Counted from the first letter of the stretch, positions 12,470-27,893 are shown. The stretch: 64,000 bases of DNA from Paramecium sonneborni (GCA_905182985.1 CAJJDN010000074.1:110914-174913), one strand, 5' to 3'. Notes: generated by a model not told the origin, from the letters alone. Program-made: numbers and translations.

Positions 12470-13149
12470 TTATTTATTAAGAATAAAATATTTTTAATTT
12501 TTGTATTTTCTATTATATTCTGATTCTAATTATTTAAATTCAAAATCAATCAATATAAACTTAAATGCGTAATATCTTTCAAAATCATAAACAATAATAT
12601 TAAATAATAACTTTTAATTTTTTTATCTATATTATAATTATTACAAAATGAAACAAAATTTCATTATTTAAAAAAAAAAACTTTCCTTATCATTTTTTCT
12701 TGAGATTATAACTGTAAATGATATTTAATTGAGTGTTTCTTTTATTATATAAATTAATTATAGGGAGAAAATACTTTTACATTTTCTTTTTTAATATTTA
12801 GAGATGAATGGAATAATCAAAATCAATTGATAATAAATTAACTTATTTTTTGTAAATGATTTAAATGGTTTTATATTATATGAATCAATTTGATAAATTA
12901 TTAGCAATCTTAACAAAAAATAGAAATTTATAAATAAAATCTAAAATATACCTTAATCTTAACAAAACACACAAGAGAGATATTTTATAAATCTTTAAGA
13001 TAATTAATATAAAGAGTTGATGTCTATAAAAATGAGGAATACAATTTTTAAAATTGAATACAAAAAAAAATAACTTCAATTTATAGTAAATACAAAAAAA
13101 AGATTAAATATCCCTTTATAGAAATACAGATTTTAAAAGCTAAAAAAGA
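12470..13149. other. Intergenic region, no gene seen
   Basis: About 680 bp between the ends of the convergent Rab and acyltransferase-like genes. Plus-strand frames near 12860-13080 are open for short distances but are lysine/isoleucine-rich and lack features of a protein. Confidence 0.5.
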
Positions 13150-14340
13150 TCATGATGAAAATAAAGGTGATGAATAATATTAAATTGGAACCAAAATTAT
13201 GTTTTTTTAGTTTATCTAAAACTATACTATAAGAAATAAAAAACATATATTTTAATCGTGATAATTAAATATATTACAAACTTATTCTTACCCATATATA
13301 TATTAATATGATTAATGATAAAGTTACTCATAAATTTAATCTAAATTAGTTTCATACATATTGTTGTTAAAATTACTTTTTAAAATCTTTCCATGATTAA
13401 TTACTCTAATAATATATAAATATTTTACTATTCCTCTTTTTAATGTACCTTCAACAAAACTTTAATAAATTTCTGGTAGGCGATCTTAAAAGTTAAAAGA
13501 TTGGCATTTTAAGAAGAACATGTCCAAACTACAAAAAGAGTTTGTTAATATGTTAATTACCATTTAAAATGGGCTGTTTCCAATTAAATTCATTTTATCT
13601 TCATGCTGTAAACATAAAATGCCTTAAGGATTTGAATTGCAATAATGGGAGCGTTGAAGAGGCATCTAACTAAAAGTGCAGATATTATAAATTTCATTAA
13701 TGATTGCTTTGTCAATTTTCAATAAAGAATATCCATTTGTTATTCCTCCTTCCCAAAATAGTATTAAAGGTCCAGTTCTAGTTTTTCTAATTTAAATCAT
13801 TAAATCCTTAATGCTTTCTCCATCCGTAAAATTTTAAAAGCTACATTTACTTATTTAAAATGACTCTAATATAGCTTTTCCATAGCTAATTATTTTGCAT
13901 TTCACTTTATCTTTTTAAATTGAAATATGTGTAAATGATGGAGAAAAACTAAGTTATAAAATTTTTAATTACTATGTTATAAAAACAAGAACATCAATAG
14001 GAGAGGTTCTTGTACAATAAAAGCAATAAGATTGTAAATTTACATGTTTGAAATTTGGTGCTGAACTATGAAAGAGAGATTTATATTTAAAATATCCCAA
14101 AACTAACAATAGTAATCTTCCACTTATGTAATTGTGTAATAAGATTATTATTCTTATAAATTTATGAATTACAATGTGAAATTCAAGCCTTTGTATTTAA
14201 CGAAATATCAAATCATTTATGATAATTATTTCTACAATGAGGAATGCAAATAAAGGTAATTTAATGAAAAGCATTAAACCATCCAGAGCCATCCTTATGA
14301 TTGATTTTTGAGTTGTTTAGATTGGTATGAAAGGATCCAT
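13150..14340 (-). CDS. Divergent PlsC-type acyltransferase homologue, catalytic His substituted
   Basis: Intronless, 396 aa. The N-terminus has two hydrophobic helices (LFIKLPLFAFLIVEIIII; RIIILLHNYISGRLLLLVLG). A lysophospholipid acyltransferase core is recognised by CTRTSPIDVLVF, aligning with the N-H-x-S-x-x-D motif I, and by LILFWEGGITNGYSLL, aligning with the FPEGTTTNG motif III. In motif I the catalytic His is Arg, and EGT has become EGG. Downstream there are Cys-rich and aromatic stretches with no assignment. By family knowledge the protein sits in an ER-type membrane and handles acyl-CoA and lysophospholipid. The lost His suggests it is inactive or altered. Assignment rests on two motifs only. 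Confidence 0.7.
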
Positions 14341-15258
14341 AATACTTTTGTTAAATATAATAAATATATTTATATTGCAGTTTAGAATTTTTATTTGTCA
14401 GTATTTGATGGAATTAATAAAATTAAATAAATTTATCGAAAAAAAAATAGAATTTCTCAAAGCATATCTATTCTTATTTCTGGAGAATTATTATAGATAT
14501 TTTTGATAAATTTATTTCCAAATTAATTAAGTAGTCATTAACTAAAAAAATAAATTTTTTTCTCATTTAAAAGAAAAAAAATTATCTTTTTGCTTTGGAG
14601 TTATTTTGTATATTTCATAGATTTAAATATTTTTTTATGTTAATTGTTAAAATAAAATATGAATCATGAATGATTTTTTTACAACAGAAATTAAGAGGTT
14701 ATATAATTAAGATATTTGTTTCTAGATCAATTGTTGATCTAATTCTTATAATATTTTAAGAATCCATCTAGAAGGTTAAAAGTAACTCTTATTTAACTTG
14801 TTAATATTTTTGTAAAAAAATTTATTTAATAATTGCTTTAGTTTTCAACTTAAGTTTATCTGCAAACTATTCTATTCTTAATTTACTAATAATTTTAAAC
14901 ATTTAACTGTTTAGATGAATCTCTTTCTATTTAGAATGTCCTCTATAAAATAGGTATCAGAGATTAAAGGATCTTTTTTATAGATAAAATGAAAAAAATA
15001 ATAACCTTTTTGATTAAAACACTCATTTATTTTTCTATAAATTATTAATTTGAGTATAACTATCTTTTCGATTAATTGAAATCTTTATCGAAACTCTTTC
15101 TAAGTATTTTCAAAAATTTTCCTTCAAAATTTTTTTGACATAAACATTTATGATGGCAAAAATTAAATTAAAAAAATTATTATATCAAAAAAATTTGAAA
15201 TAAAAATAAATAAATATAAAAGGATTTGAATGTAAAAATACAAAAAAATGAACTACAA
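14341..15258. other. Intergenic region, no gene seen
   Basis: About 920 bp of AT-rich sequence upstream of the acyltransferase homologue and downstream of the first histidine-kinase-like gene. No frame on either strand looks coding. Confidence 0.55.
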
Positions 15259-17174
15259 TCACAATTCTCCGAATTTATCTAATTAAATTCTTGGACTGAG
15301 TGCCATGAGATCCAAATATGCTGCATGTTTACCATAAATTGAAGGTTTTGCATTCATTATCAAATAATTAATAGGATGTTATGATTAGAGAGGTATTAAA
15401 TGAAAATCTTCATATAATTCTCTAAAAATTAAAAATTCTAAATAACTGTTTCCATTTTTATTTTATTTAATATAAATTTTATTAGTAGGTCCAAGTTTTC
15501 TAACTATTACAACAGCCATAGGTAAATTTAATTAATACGTTTTTTCTGTATTATGTCTGAGTTCAGATATAGTTACTGGATTTATAAATGGTAATCCATT
15601 CATAGAATCTTTACAAAATTGTAAACCTTGATATTCTAATTTAATTCGAATAAATGATAATTTCGATTATGGCCCATCACTTTCTTCTAAATAAAAAGTT
15701 ATGTCCTAGCTACGTTCTGTTATAAAATATAATATATTTAAAATTAATTGTTTAAGTTATTTTTGATCTTAACTTACTGTTTATATTCTAAGCTTGCTTT
15801 TAATTTAGAAAGTGAATTTTTTACTCTAATAAAAATAATATTAAATTTCAGTTAATATATCATCTAAAAATGTAATCAAATTGAAATTTTGAATCACAGT
15901 TCTTTAGAAAGAAGAATTTAAGTTAAAAAAATCTTTGATATTTTAAAAATCATTATAAGCTCTAGCAATTTTACTTTGGACTTTTTTATAAAATGATATA
16001 TCTTTATTCTGGGGTTTAATTTTTTGATATTTATGTAACGCTACTAAATACACAAGACTCATTTTGATTTAATTTGAAAAAATTTAATCAATAGTTTCTA
16101 ATGCTTACTAGAACAATTTATATCTCAATTTAAGTTCTTCTATAAAAATATCTTTTTTATTTTGAGATATCAAGATAATTGCACTTGGCAATTCATCAAA
16201 ATACTTAAGTATTTGTATATTATAATTTTCTTAATTAAGAACTCCTTATAATTTAATTACAGTATCACAAAAAGAAGGCTATTTCTTGTATTCTTTTAAT
16301 TTCTCTGGACAGGTCATATAATAATATAACAATTTTTCAAGTGTCATTTTTGCATCTTAATTAATTCCCTCTTAAGATAAATAATTTGTCTATGCATCTT
16401 AATCTCTAATTAAAACTTTCATGTTTCTAATTTTAGTGATAAATTGTTATTGATCTTCAAATTTTACAATTTCCATTTCATTATTTGGTATCAATAGTAT
16501 TTAGTTAGAATCTCTTTAGTATGAAATCTTATAAGATGTTATACCACAAAAGCTGATCATTTACTCTTCAAATTTTTGATTCTTTTATTAAGTCAGATAA
16601 TCTTATCTTTATAACTTTTCTACTTTATAAAGCTAAAACAAACAAAGAGAAAGAAAAAAAATATATTAAGTAATTTATCTCCACATTTCTTCGGAATTAG
16701 ATTTAAACACTTGTAACATAATGTAGGTTGAACAAAGAATAAAGGATTTTTATAGAAAACTTCCTTAATATATTACTAATCATAGATTAAGAGATTTATA
16801 CATGATATTGTTATGAGTGCTAACATATAACCTTCTAAATAATTAGGTTTAAAAGCATTTTCAAAATAAACACTTTACAAGGCTTTAAAATAATTGAATA
16901 ATGTCACACTTACTAATACTGTATTTAGAAAGTAAGACTTTTGTTTTCTATTCAAATCCATTTTTATTGATATCAATAATATGATTATAATAAAGCAACC
17001 AACAGTTAATGCAATCCATGAATGTCTTAAAGCACTTATAATTAAAAAAAGAATAAGTAACATCATAATTATAATCTATTGTACTTTTTTTAATTGTTGA
17101 AGTTTAAGTTTTTTTGTCTTCTAATACTTAGATTCCATCTATTTATCTTTGAACTCTAAGGAAAACCTATTCAT
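15259..17174 (-). CDS. Histidine-kinase-like membrane protein, paralogue 1 (degenerate)
   Basis: 628 aa, using a probable 29-nt intron at 16615-16643. The N-terminal 200 residues hold about four membrane helices (QIIIMMLLILFLIISAL; LTVGCFIIIILLISI; LEGYMLALITISCINLLI). A linker follows, then a helical hairpin FSNQIKMSLVYLVAL corresponding to the kinase H-box, with Asn where the phospho-His belongs. DQKQLKQLILNILYFI matches the N-box, but the catalytic Asn position is aromatic. The glycine-rich ATP boxes are not recognisable. The C-terminus shares the family signature VVIVRKLGPTNKI with its three neighbours. It is probably a pseudokinase sensor or scaffold. It is divergently oriented to paralogue 2. 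Confidence 0.7.
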
Positions 17175-17610
17175 GAATTTTAATTGTATATGTATAAAAT
17201 GCTATATAAATATAATTTAAACTAAAAATATCAATGATTGATGAACATAATAATTATATTCATTAATTTTTTTTGTTTCAGCGTTTATGAGTTAAAATCA
17301 ATAATACTATAATAAAAAATGTTATTTCTAATAATCCCTTTTTGACAGGGAATGAAATGATCATAATTATGACCTAAAATTAAGTAATTTTTGAAAAATG
17401 AAAAGATTAAATTTTCTAGAATATGTAAATGAATGCTTTTAAAAAAAAGAAGAAATTAATAAATTTATTAATATTATTAACAAAAGAATATATAAAAATT
17501 ATTATTTTTAATTTTTTGAAATGAGGTAAATTTGAAAAAGGGGAAAGATTTTTATCACTATAGTAGTATTTCGAATAAAAAATATGAAATATTAATAATT
17601 ATATTTTATA
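17175..17610. promoter_or_regulatory. Shared upstream region of divergent paralogues 1 and 2
   Basis: 436 bp between two divergent starts, so it must contain both promoters. No conserved element was identified by eye. Confidence 0.4.
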
Positions 17611-19528
17611 ATGCATAGATTTACTTTAACCTTCTTGAACAAAGATGTAGAGCATTAATACTAATCTATGAATAAAAAGGAATCTATAGAATTTCAATAG
17701 TAGTAAAAATGGATATTACTAGTAATGGGACTCTATTTTACTATCATAAAAATAATTGAATAAGAGTGGGTAAGTTTAGGATTCATTATATTTAACTGGT
17801 TAGTAGTCATCTTTAGTTATAAATTTATAGCCCAACGTCATAAATTATACAATTTTTTTCTGACATATGTAGTTATTAGTTATAACTTATATTTTCCTAT
17901 AACAAAATATTTTTCAATGACTACAGGCGAAAGATTCTATGTTGATGGCTACTTTATATCTGTAGGAACATTTGGGTAATTCCAAATTTAAATATTTTAG
18001 TGTGATCAATATATTTAGTTTTCGATATAAAACTATCATTATTGCCTTAATATTTACATCATTAGTTTGTTTGAGTTTGATTTCTGATGTCGATTTTTGG
18101 AATTAACTAATAAAATCAACTATATTTACATCCCTTTATATATAACATTTGTATTGTTCAGAAAAGCAAAAAAAGTGTAATTTTTTAAATCACTTAAAAA
18201 GAAAAACAACCTTGAAAGGTATTTATGATTTAACGAATATTTAAACCTTTATTGTTCATTATAAAGTAGAAACTAAGAAAATTGAATTAGTGCAGAAAGA
18301 TGATTTGTAAGAGATTTAAAAGTAAATGTTAGATGATTTTGATGATTATTTAAATAATATGAAAATACAATAATCTAGAAGTTCAGGAAAGTTCACTTCT
18401 ATTTTATGTTAAGAACTTATAAATTAATAAGAAAAAAAGTAAGAATTGAAGTCGTTTTTGTTTGAATTATTTCTAAGAGATCAGAAAACTCTTAATTAGG
18501 ATGAATTTGAAAGTGATTAAATTTTAGGAGATGCTATTTTTGAATAAGATTATTATTAAGTTTAAATTATTAAAGTTTTTGATATCCATCCTTGTTTTAT
18601 ACTCATATTATAAGAAAAGAAAAAAGAAGTTCAATTAGAAGAACTTTCTTTAAAAAATAAAATTTTAAAAAAATCACTTGATTAGACATCATAGATATTC
18701 AAGCATCAAATTCGTATCTCATTAGTTTATTTTTAATGGATTTATAAATATGCTAATAAAAAATAAGAAATATTGTTAATTAATAGATGTTTATAATCAA
18801 TTTATGGGTAAATTACAAAAGCAAATAATGAATTTTAAAATATAATTGATTTTAACACAATTAATTCAGACTTTTAAGAATCAATTATTAAAAAGTTTAA
18901 TATTATTGATTGTCTTAATGAAATAACTAAAATAGTCAGTTATCTAGACATAAATAAAGATATCAAATTTAATATTATTAATGAATTAAGTTTGGAACAA
19001 TAAAATATATAATAAGATGAGAAATAACTTAAATAATTATTTTACAATTTATTATTCTTTGTTTAAAATTCTTCTCAAACTATAACAATTACTTTAGAAC
19101 ATGATATTCATGGGCAACCAAGTAAATCAGTAATTAAAATTAAAATCAATTATTAAGGCCCTAATCTTAGTAATTAATAATTATCAGGTTTACAGATAAT
19201 TAATCCATAAAATCTTGGAGAATTACTTCGTAATACATAAAGACCATTAGATTTAGAAATACCATTATCATTAATGATTATTCGTAAGATCGGACCTTAT
19301 GATAAGATGCGTCTAGAATAAGATAAAAGAACTTAGAATTACATAGAGTTTTATATATTTTAAGTTTTAGAGGAATAATATCATTTAATTCCTATTTACT
19401 CTTTAAATCCTCTTAATTGTTTATTACTAAGAGAAAAAAATGCAAAGTTTAATAAAAAATTCAATTCGTTAAATGTGAAGATGTAAACAAGTCCTCGCAA
19501 ACAAGTCTAAAATTATAATGATTTTTGA
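17611..19528 (+). CDS. Histidine-kinase-like membrane protein, paralogue 2
   Basis: 630 aa with one 25-nt intron (17976-18000). Membrane helices lie at about residues 35-190 (WILLVMGLYFTIIKII; LGFIIFNWLVVIFSY; IIIALIFTSLVCLSLI). A long linker precedes FKHQIRISLVYFQW, the only family member here that keeps His at the H-box. DEKQLKQLFYNLLFF matches the N-box with the functional Asn replaced by Phe. INYQGPNLS stands where DxGxG is expected. Then comes the shared LSLMIIRKIGPYDKM block. Its kinase activity is therefore doubtful even though the His is present. It is tandem with paralogue 3, 97 bp away. Confidence 0.72.
17976..18000 (+). other. 25-nt intron at conserved position
   Basis: GTAATT...TTTTAG splits the Gly codon after YFISVGTFG. 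An intron sits at the equivalent place in paralogue 3 (after YFISLATLG) and apparently in paralogue 4 (after FVSLSCMC). This supports recent common ancestry. Confidence 0.75.
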
Positions 19529-19625
19529 CACACTTAAGTATTCAATAAGGTTTGAATCACTGATTTATTCAATTAATGTTTTCACATTAATTAATAATTA
19601 TAGTATTACATAAATTTAATTTATT

Positions 19626-21573
19626 ATGAATTCTTTAACTTTAAGGTTTAATGATTCAGAATTTGAAAGACATTACAAAGTATCTCGATAAATCTTGCTG
19701 CATTAATCCTTAATTTAATAAAAGATACTCCTAATGTTATTACTGATTTTGTAGATTGCAGATAATGCTTTAAGTGAGTCATGGGTTGAATTAATTTATA
19801 ATACTATTGGGTTAATAATCATTTTGCTAAGTCATTGTTTTAGATTCTATTTAAGAGAATTCCAAGAACTATGCATTTTGATAACCATTTTAATCTATAA
19901 TATTCAATAACCCATTGATTTACTCTTAAGGGGAAGATTAAAAAACAATTATTTTTCAAATGGCTATTTTATTTCTTTAGCTACTCTTGGGTAAAAATAA
20001 ATTATAATAAAGAGTAATTTAACCTATGGATTTTCTAAAAAAGTTAACTATTGCAATTATAATCTTGATTGTTCATTTAATCTCCACTATTTAAACCGAT
20101 TTATCATGGAGATAAATAATTATTTACATCATTTCAGATATAATCATAATGTACTATTTTTATATTTCTGAAAGAGAGTAACGAATTACTTATCTAGGAA
20201 TCAAAAATAAGAATATTATTGAAGAACATTTTTATAAAGAAATGGATTTACAGTCATTTATAGTTCATTATAATAAGTAATCAAATTCATTTAATCTAAT
20301 TGAGTAAAATTAAAATAAAGAAATTAATGATGAAACACAATTTAATTTTATATAATTAATACGAAAAATTAGAGTAATGGTAGGTTATTAAGGTTCTAAA
20401 CTTTCAGAATTTTATTCATAAGAATAACTTAATATATGTAGAAAATTAAATCTAGAGTAATTCCTGTTTTATTTGTTTACCAATGAAGAGAAATTATAAT
20501 ATCTAATTTATAATAAATCTAAAACTTAATCTTATTAATTGATTGGATTAATAGATTCAGATGTTAATCATATTAAATTAATTAAAACTTTTGATCCTGA
20601 ACCCTGTGTTATTATTCTAATCAAATAAAATAAAAAAGAAGCTCAAAAACAATAGATTAAACTTAAACTTAAAATAGCAAACAAGCTTATTGATTAAGCA
20701 TTTCAAACAGTTCAATAATAATTGAGATTATCACTTATTTATTTAAAATAAATATTATACAATCGAATCAATCAAAGGATAAAATAGCAAAACTTAGATT
20801 TAAATTTAATGATAAAACTTATAAACAGTAAAGGCATAAAAGTATATAATGATTTAAACAATATTTCTGATTTTCATGATATAAATGGTAAATTCAATAG
20901 AATAGAGTAAACATAATTCAATATCGAAAAAACAATTCAAGAATGTATGATGGTAATCAAGTATTATAATAATAAACAAATGATTACTTTAAATTTCTTT
21001 TCTAAAATCAAAAAAAAATGGATTTATTCTGATTAAAAAAAGATTAAATAATTAATTTTAAATATACTCTTTTTTCTATGCAAAACTTGTTCAAACATTT
21101 AAATAAATTTGATTGAAGATAATAATGAAGAAAATAATATTCATGAAACAATCTTATTACTTGATATTTAATTTGAAGGTCTTGCTCTTACTAAAGAAAA
21201 GCTTGATAGTTTACCTATTATTAATCCATAAAATATAGAAGAGTTAAAACTTAACAATAATAAATAATTAGAACTCGAAATGCCTATTGCCCTAATGATT
21301 GTTCGATAACTTGGGCCATTTAATTAGATTAAATATAGATAAGGATTAAAAGATCAAATAAGTTTTATTTAGTTTTACATTTTTTAAGAACTCTAGGAGT
21401 TTAATTTGGTACCAATCATCTCATTTCATCCAAAATAATATTTAATAACTAATAAAAAATTTGTTAAAAAATAATCCTAGACTTATAAAATTTTAGATTT
21501 ACCTAATAAGACTGTAGAAATCTAAATGAACACTTTTAGAAACTTAAATGATAAAATGATTACTAGATTCTGA
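19626..21573 (+). CDS. Histidine-kinase-like membrane protein, paralogue 3 (degenerate)
   Basis: 641 aa with one 22-nt intron (19991-20012). Membrane helices begin at ILLMLLLILQIADNAL and continue through LTIAIIILIVHLISTIQ and IIIYIISDIIIMYYF. The H-box equivalent is VQQQLRLSLIYL with Gln in place of His. DQKKIKQLILNILFFL is the N-box equivalent. IQFEGLALTKEKLDSLPIIN resembles the start of a kinase G1 region but lacks the Asp. The family block is IALMIVRQLGPFNQI. Like its siblings it has the architecture of a sensor histidine kinase without catalytic residues. The ligand and partners are unknown. Confidence 0.7.
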
Positions 21574-21606
21574 TATATTTTTATATAATAAATTAATATT
21601 AAAATA

Positions 21607-22034
21607 ATGTTTTTGATTTTATCATAAGAAGATCACCCTCTCTATGAAAGAAGGTTTCCATTAAAAAAAACAACATTAGGTAGTTAGTAACTTCTAAATG
21701 CTTAATTCATATTGCATGCATCTTTAGATGTGTTTGAGGAAAAATATAAATCATCTAAAGAATTGTATTAAATATTAGTAATATGCATAGATTTCTGAAG
21801 GAAATAGAATAAAAGTAAGATTATAGAATTTTTGGTTATGTGACACCTTCCAATATTAGATTTTTGATTTTGACAGATTAAGAAGAAGAAAAAGTTAAAG
21901 GTTTTTGTTAATTGGCTCATGAGTAATTAATTAAAGTATTGATGAATCCGCTTTATTAATTAGGATCATCAATTTCTTCTTCAAATTTTGATCATGTAAT
22001 TTAATAATTGCTTTAAACAAGATTAAATTAATGA
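21607..22034 (+). CDS. TRAPPC2: TRAPP complex subunit 2 (sedlin)
   Basis: 133 aa, close to the family length of about 140, from two exons with a 26-nt intron at 21765-21790. Family landmarks are EDHPLYERRFPL, AQFILHASLDVFEEKYKSS, IFGYVTPSNIRFLIL and LIKVLMNPLYQLGSSI, in the correct order for a longin-fold TRAPP core subunit. TRAPP is the exchange factor for Rab1 at the early secretory pathway; a Rab1-like gene is also in this window. Only 33 bp separate it from the upstream paralogue 3. The spliced frame restores LFLKEIEQKQDYRIFGY across the junction. Confidence 0.92.
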
Positions 22035-22180
22035 ATTTCATAATTTTTGTTTAATCTATCCAAATAATAAATTGTATTTATTAAATATTTATATAAACTA
22101 ATGTTTTAAATTCTAAACATCTAAAAATTGTTGTTATATTTATATATATTATAAATATTAGATAGAATCATTTATTTTTC

Positions 22181-23996
<1,816 letters not shown>

Positions 23997-25431
23997 TAAT
24001 GAATTATTTTAGAACTCAATAAATAAATTATACAATTCATTTTTCAAATGTACATTTATATAAAATTTGCAAAATTATTATTGAATGTTATGATACCTGA
24101 ATGGATTATATTATTTATATACTATCATCTATTAAAAACATAATTGTCTAGCTTAGTTTATATTAATAAAAAATTTTAATTGTTCAAAACTCAATACAAA
24201 AACAAAAATATAAATAAGAGAAGCAGATATAATTAGAAAATATCTTAGTTTTTGATAAAATTAAGTCTCATCTTGAAGGCTTTTGTATCATCATCAAAGA
24301 AGATTTGATTAAGATTTAATCTTTCATTATTTAGATACATTAGGATATTCAAAAGAAGAAGATTGATATATAGATCCAAATAATAATTTAAATTAGCATA
24401 GCATATTAAAGATGGTTATTTTTCATATGATATTTAGAATTACAAAAAATCAAAAATAATATAGTAGTAAATAGAATTAATAATACATTTGATCTATGGG
24501 GTTGGACTCATTTTAAAATAAATTATAAAATATATTTAAGTTACAATCACCTTTTTCAAATTGTAGTAGAATTAATGAAAAGGTAAGTTATTTTTCTTGA
24601 TTTTTATTGAACTTTGCTCAATATTTTTTATAAGCTCAAAATACAGATCTTTTAAATATTAGGAATCGTATACTAAAATATTCCATTAGTTTTGTTGTGT
24701 ATATTCAGAATTATTTGGATTCCTTATGCTACACTATGTTCTTTAATTTAATTGTGGTTAGATCTTAAAAAGATTTTATATTTTGCGAGAAGGAACATTA
24801 AACTTTACAGCATTTTTCAGGTTATAAATTTTTGGTTTATTCACTCCTGTAGTTATTTTTAAATTATTATATATTGTTTTATTTGAATTTCTATCCCATT
24901 ATGCATTTATATCTTAATATTTTCAATAAAGAAGTCTTTATTTGATTATTGGATTCTTCGAAATGAAATGAAGTAATACACTTTTAATAACTAATAATTT
25001 TATTAAAATTAAAAAAGAATATGTCATAAATTTTAGATCTTTTCAATTTATCAGAGAATTAATTTATCCATTTTAAAATAAGGATAAAAGGAATTTTTAA
25101 ATGTATAATTTTAGATCATGATTTTTTAAGTGTTTCTGAAAGATTAACTTAATCAGTTTTAAATTTAAATGAATAAGTTAAATAAGATGATGAATTAATA
25201 GAATTGTTGAGAGCAACCGTAAATTTATTTGAAAAAACGATCTTACAAAAAGTGATCATATATTTTTAAGAATTTCAAGCTAATATCGAAATATTAGAAA
25301 AAACTTAAAATAATGGAAATTTTAAGAATCGTAAATTAAGAAAAATAAAAATTTTAAAGGTTAAATAGAATGAAATGATATGTTTTAGAATGCTTTTCAA
25401 AATTTTATTTAATAAAATAGTTAACTAATTA
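23997..25431. other. Intergenic region with possible decayed membrane-protein gene
   Basis: Short plus-strand frames look hydrophobic and protein-like in places, for example FGFLMLHYVLQFNCG and IFGLFTPVVIFKLLYIVL around 24680-24870. They are scattered over different phases, with no usable start and several TGAs. This may be a remnant or an intron-rich gene that could not be reconstructed. Confidence 0.35.
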
Positions 25432-27332
25432 TCATAAAAATTAAATGCTATTTTTAGCCGAATCTAAACGCAATTCTGTTGAAAAAGAGTTCATTAGTAG
25501 AGAATCCTGTTATGTAATAATCTTATCAACAGGTTTTAGTGATACGATAGGCATCAAGAGAAAATCTTCTGTAAGTTATTTAAATAAGAAAAATTCAAGA
25601 TAATTTGATCTTTTCTTTGAATGTATAATTTTTATTTTATCGAATGGACCTAACCTTCTTACTAACATTAATGAAACTGCTAATTCTAATTCCAACGGTA
25701 CTTAACTGTTATGTTTCAAGTCTGTTAATGATTATGGATTCAGTATTGGTAGATTTTAAAATTATTATTTTGCTTTATTTGAATTTTGATATAATATTCT
25801 TATTTTTATTATTGGTTACTAAAGTATATTAGATTCAATTTCATCTAATTCAATAAGTACTGTTTAGGAAAACTAAGATATATAAAATAGTAAATTTAAA
25901 AATAACAATTTGACATATTTTAAATCTGATACAATATAATTGCTATTTAAATGGTTTTTTATTTCACATTAGAATAAATTAGCTAAAGTGTCTCGTTATG
26001 AACTATAAAATCCATTACATATAGTAATAACTTCCTTTAATAGAATATTAATGTTGAATTACTTGAGATTTGGTTCAATAGTGTAAATTTAGTTGAAATT
26101 TTCTAAATTTAGAAAATCAGTGTAACCTTTAATCAAACAATTTTTTATCATTCTTAAAACAGAGTTTATAATTTTAATATCAGCTTATTTGTCTGCATAA
26201 TTTTTTATCCATTTGAAATAGATTATAGATTTCTTAATTTATTATTCAAATATATTTGATAAATAATTAAATTATTTCTGGTTATTTCTCATTCTAAACT
26301 TAAGTTCTTACTCTTAAGTTTCTGATTTACTTTCTTTCATTAAAAGTACCATTAAAGGTTAAACATCAAAACATAAGTAAACACAAAGAGTAAAAACTTA
26401 TTTTTTGTAGAATCCATATAAAATATATTCATTTTTAATTCTTAATAGAGTATCATAATTATTATTCTATTGTTCAGTAGTTAAATTTAATAGAAATTAC
26501 TTTAGAGTTTAACGATTAGGAGAGGATGAATTATCCATATTTATAATCTCGGCATTTCGATTCTTTTAATTTTTCATTGGTAAATGCATTGAAGATACTA
26601 ATTTATTAAATTCATCTTAATCTTCTTTTTATATATTTGTTTTATTATTCTTTTAAATTAAAATTAAAGATTTCCTTTCATCATACATTATTGAATAGCT
26701 TTAAATATTATTAAATTTTATAATCTTATTTAGTTGTTGTTATAATTTATTATACTCTATGAATTGAATTCTTATTAATTTCTCAAAATGATAGGTAAAT
26801 TATAGGAAAAATATGACATACATTATATATGTAAGATAAGTGTCAAAAAACTGTATATGATGGTCAATACCAAATATTAAATGCAAAGCTATAATTATAA
26901 TTACCAAAACCGTTCTCTATAAAAAATTTAACATAGCTAATGAACTAATAATTTATTATAGATTATGTAATACCACATGCATGATAAAGAAACAAAGAAG
27001 CCTTTAGCATAATGTGCATCTATTTAATGTAAGTATTTTTCCATCGCAAGGTATGCATTATAAATGAGCAAAAATAATATAATCACAACCTCATAAATGA
27101 AGGGATATTTTTGCTTAAATTTAATTGACATCATTATAATAATTAATGTGCATATGTTAAGAGATGCATAAACCCAATTTTATGAGACTAGATGGCTTAT
27201 TATTGATATGATATTAATCAATCCAAAAATCCATCTTTAATGTTGTAGAATCGCTCTGAAAAAGCACTGTTTTGAATCTCTAAAATCTTATTCGATATTT
27301 GATATTTTGAAATTAAGAGTAAAAGCATTCAT
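25432..27332 (-). CDS. Histidine-kinase-like membrane protein, paralogue 4 (degenerate)
   Basis: 623 aa with one 29-nt intron (26945-26973); the remaining frame is continuous. Membrane helices include WIFGLINIISIISHLVS, YEVVIILFLLIYNAYL and QRTVLVIIIIALHLIFGI. The helical hairpin FEQQIKKSIIYFKW has Gln at the phospho-His place. DLKYVKLLFLNLLFYISQFS matches the N-box without the Asn. The shared C-terminal block is VSLMLVRRLGPFDKI followed by YLEFFLF. It is separated from the other three paralogues by TRAPPC2 and the Ser/Thr kinase, so the cluster arose by local duplication with inversion. Confidence 0.7.
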
Positions 27333-27893
27333 ATTCTTAATTATTTTACAAAAAAATTATAAATAGTTATACTAATTTAAAGCTAATATTTAAAATATCA
27401 ATAATAATCTATTTTATTTTGTACAATGTTAAATTTGCACTGTAAATACTAATAAATAAAAATAAATAATGAAGATTAACGAATTTTGTTATAATATCTT
27501 TTTAACTTGCTTTTTAATTAATTTGTTAATTATATTTATAAGAATACTAAAGGGGCAATCATTTTTACCTGTTCGATTAATAATATTTTAATTATTCTCT
27601 TTTCCTATAAATTACTTTAAATAGAGTCTAAGATAAGTTGGATAAAGAGATATGAATATCGAAATAAATTAGTCTTGACAATCAACAAAATAAGATTTTA
27701 ATGTATTTCTAAGTGTTATAGATTACTAAAATGTTGAGAGAATAGTAGATTGGTGGGGGAGTTGAAAAATAATTAATTGGAAGCTAAATGGGTATATAAT
27801 ATAATGTTAGCCTCAATTTTATTAAATATAAATATTTGGGATTGTTTTAATTTGTTACTTATAGATTCATTTTGAAATACAAAATAATAATAA
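27333..27893. other. Intergenic region, no gene seen
   Basis: About 560 bp between divergent genes. A short plus frame (MLREQQIGGGVEKQL, near 27731) is too short and unsupported to call. Confidence 0.5.

Noticed and set aside
25644..25832. Plus-strand Leu/Ile-rich ORF
   Set aside because: It is antisense to the C-terminal part of HK-like paralogue 4.
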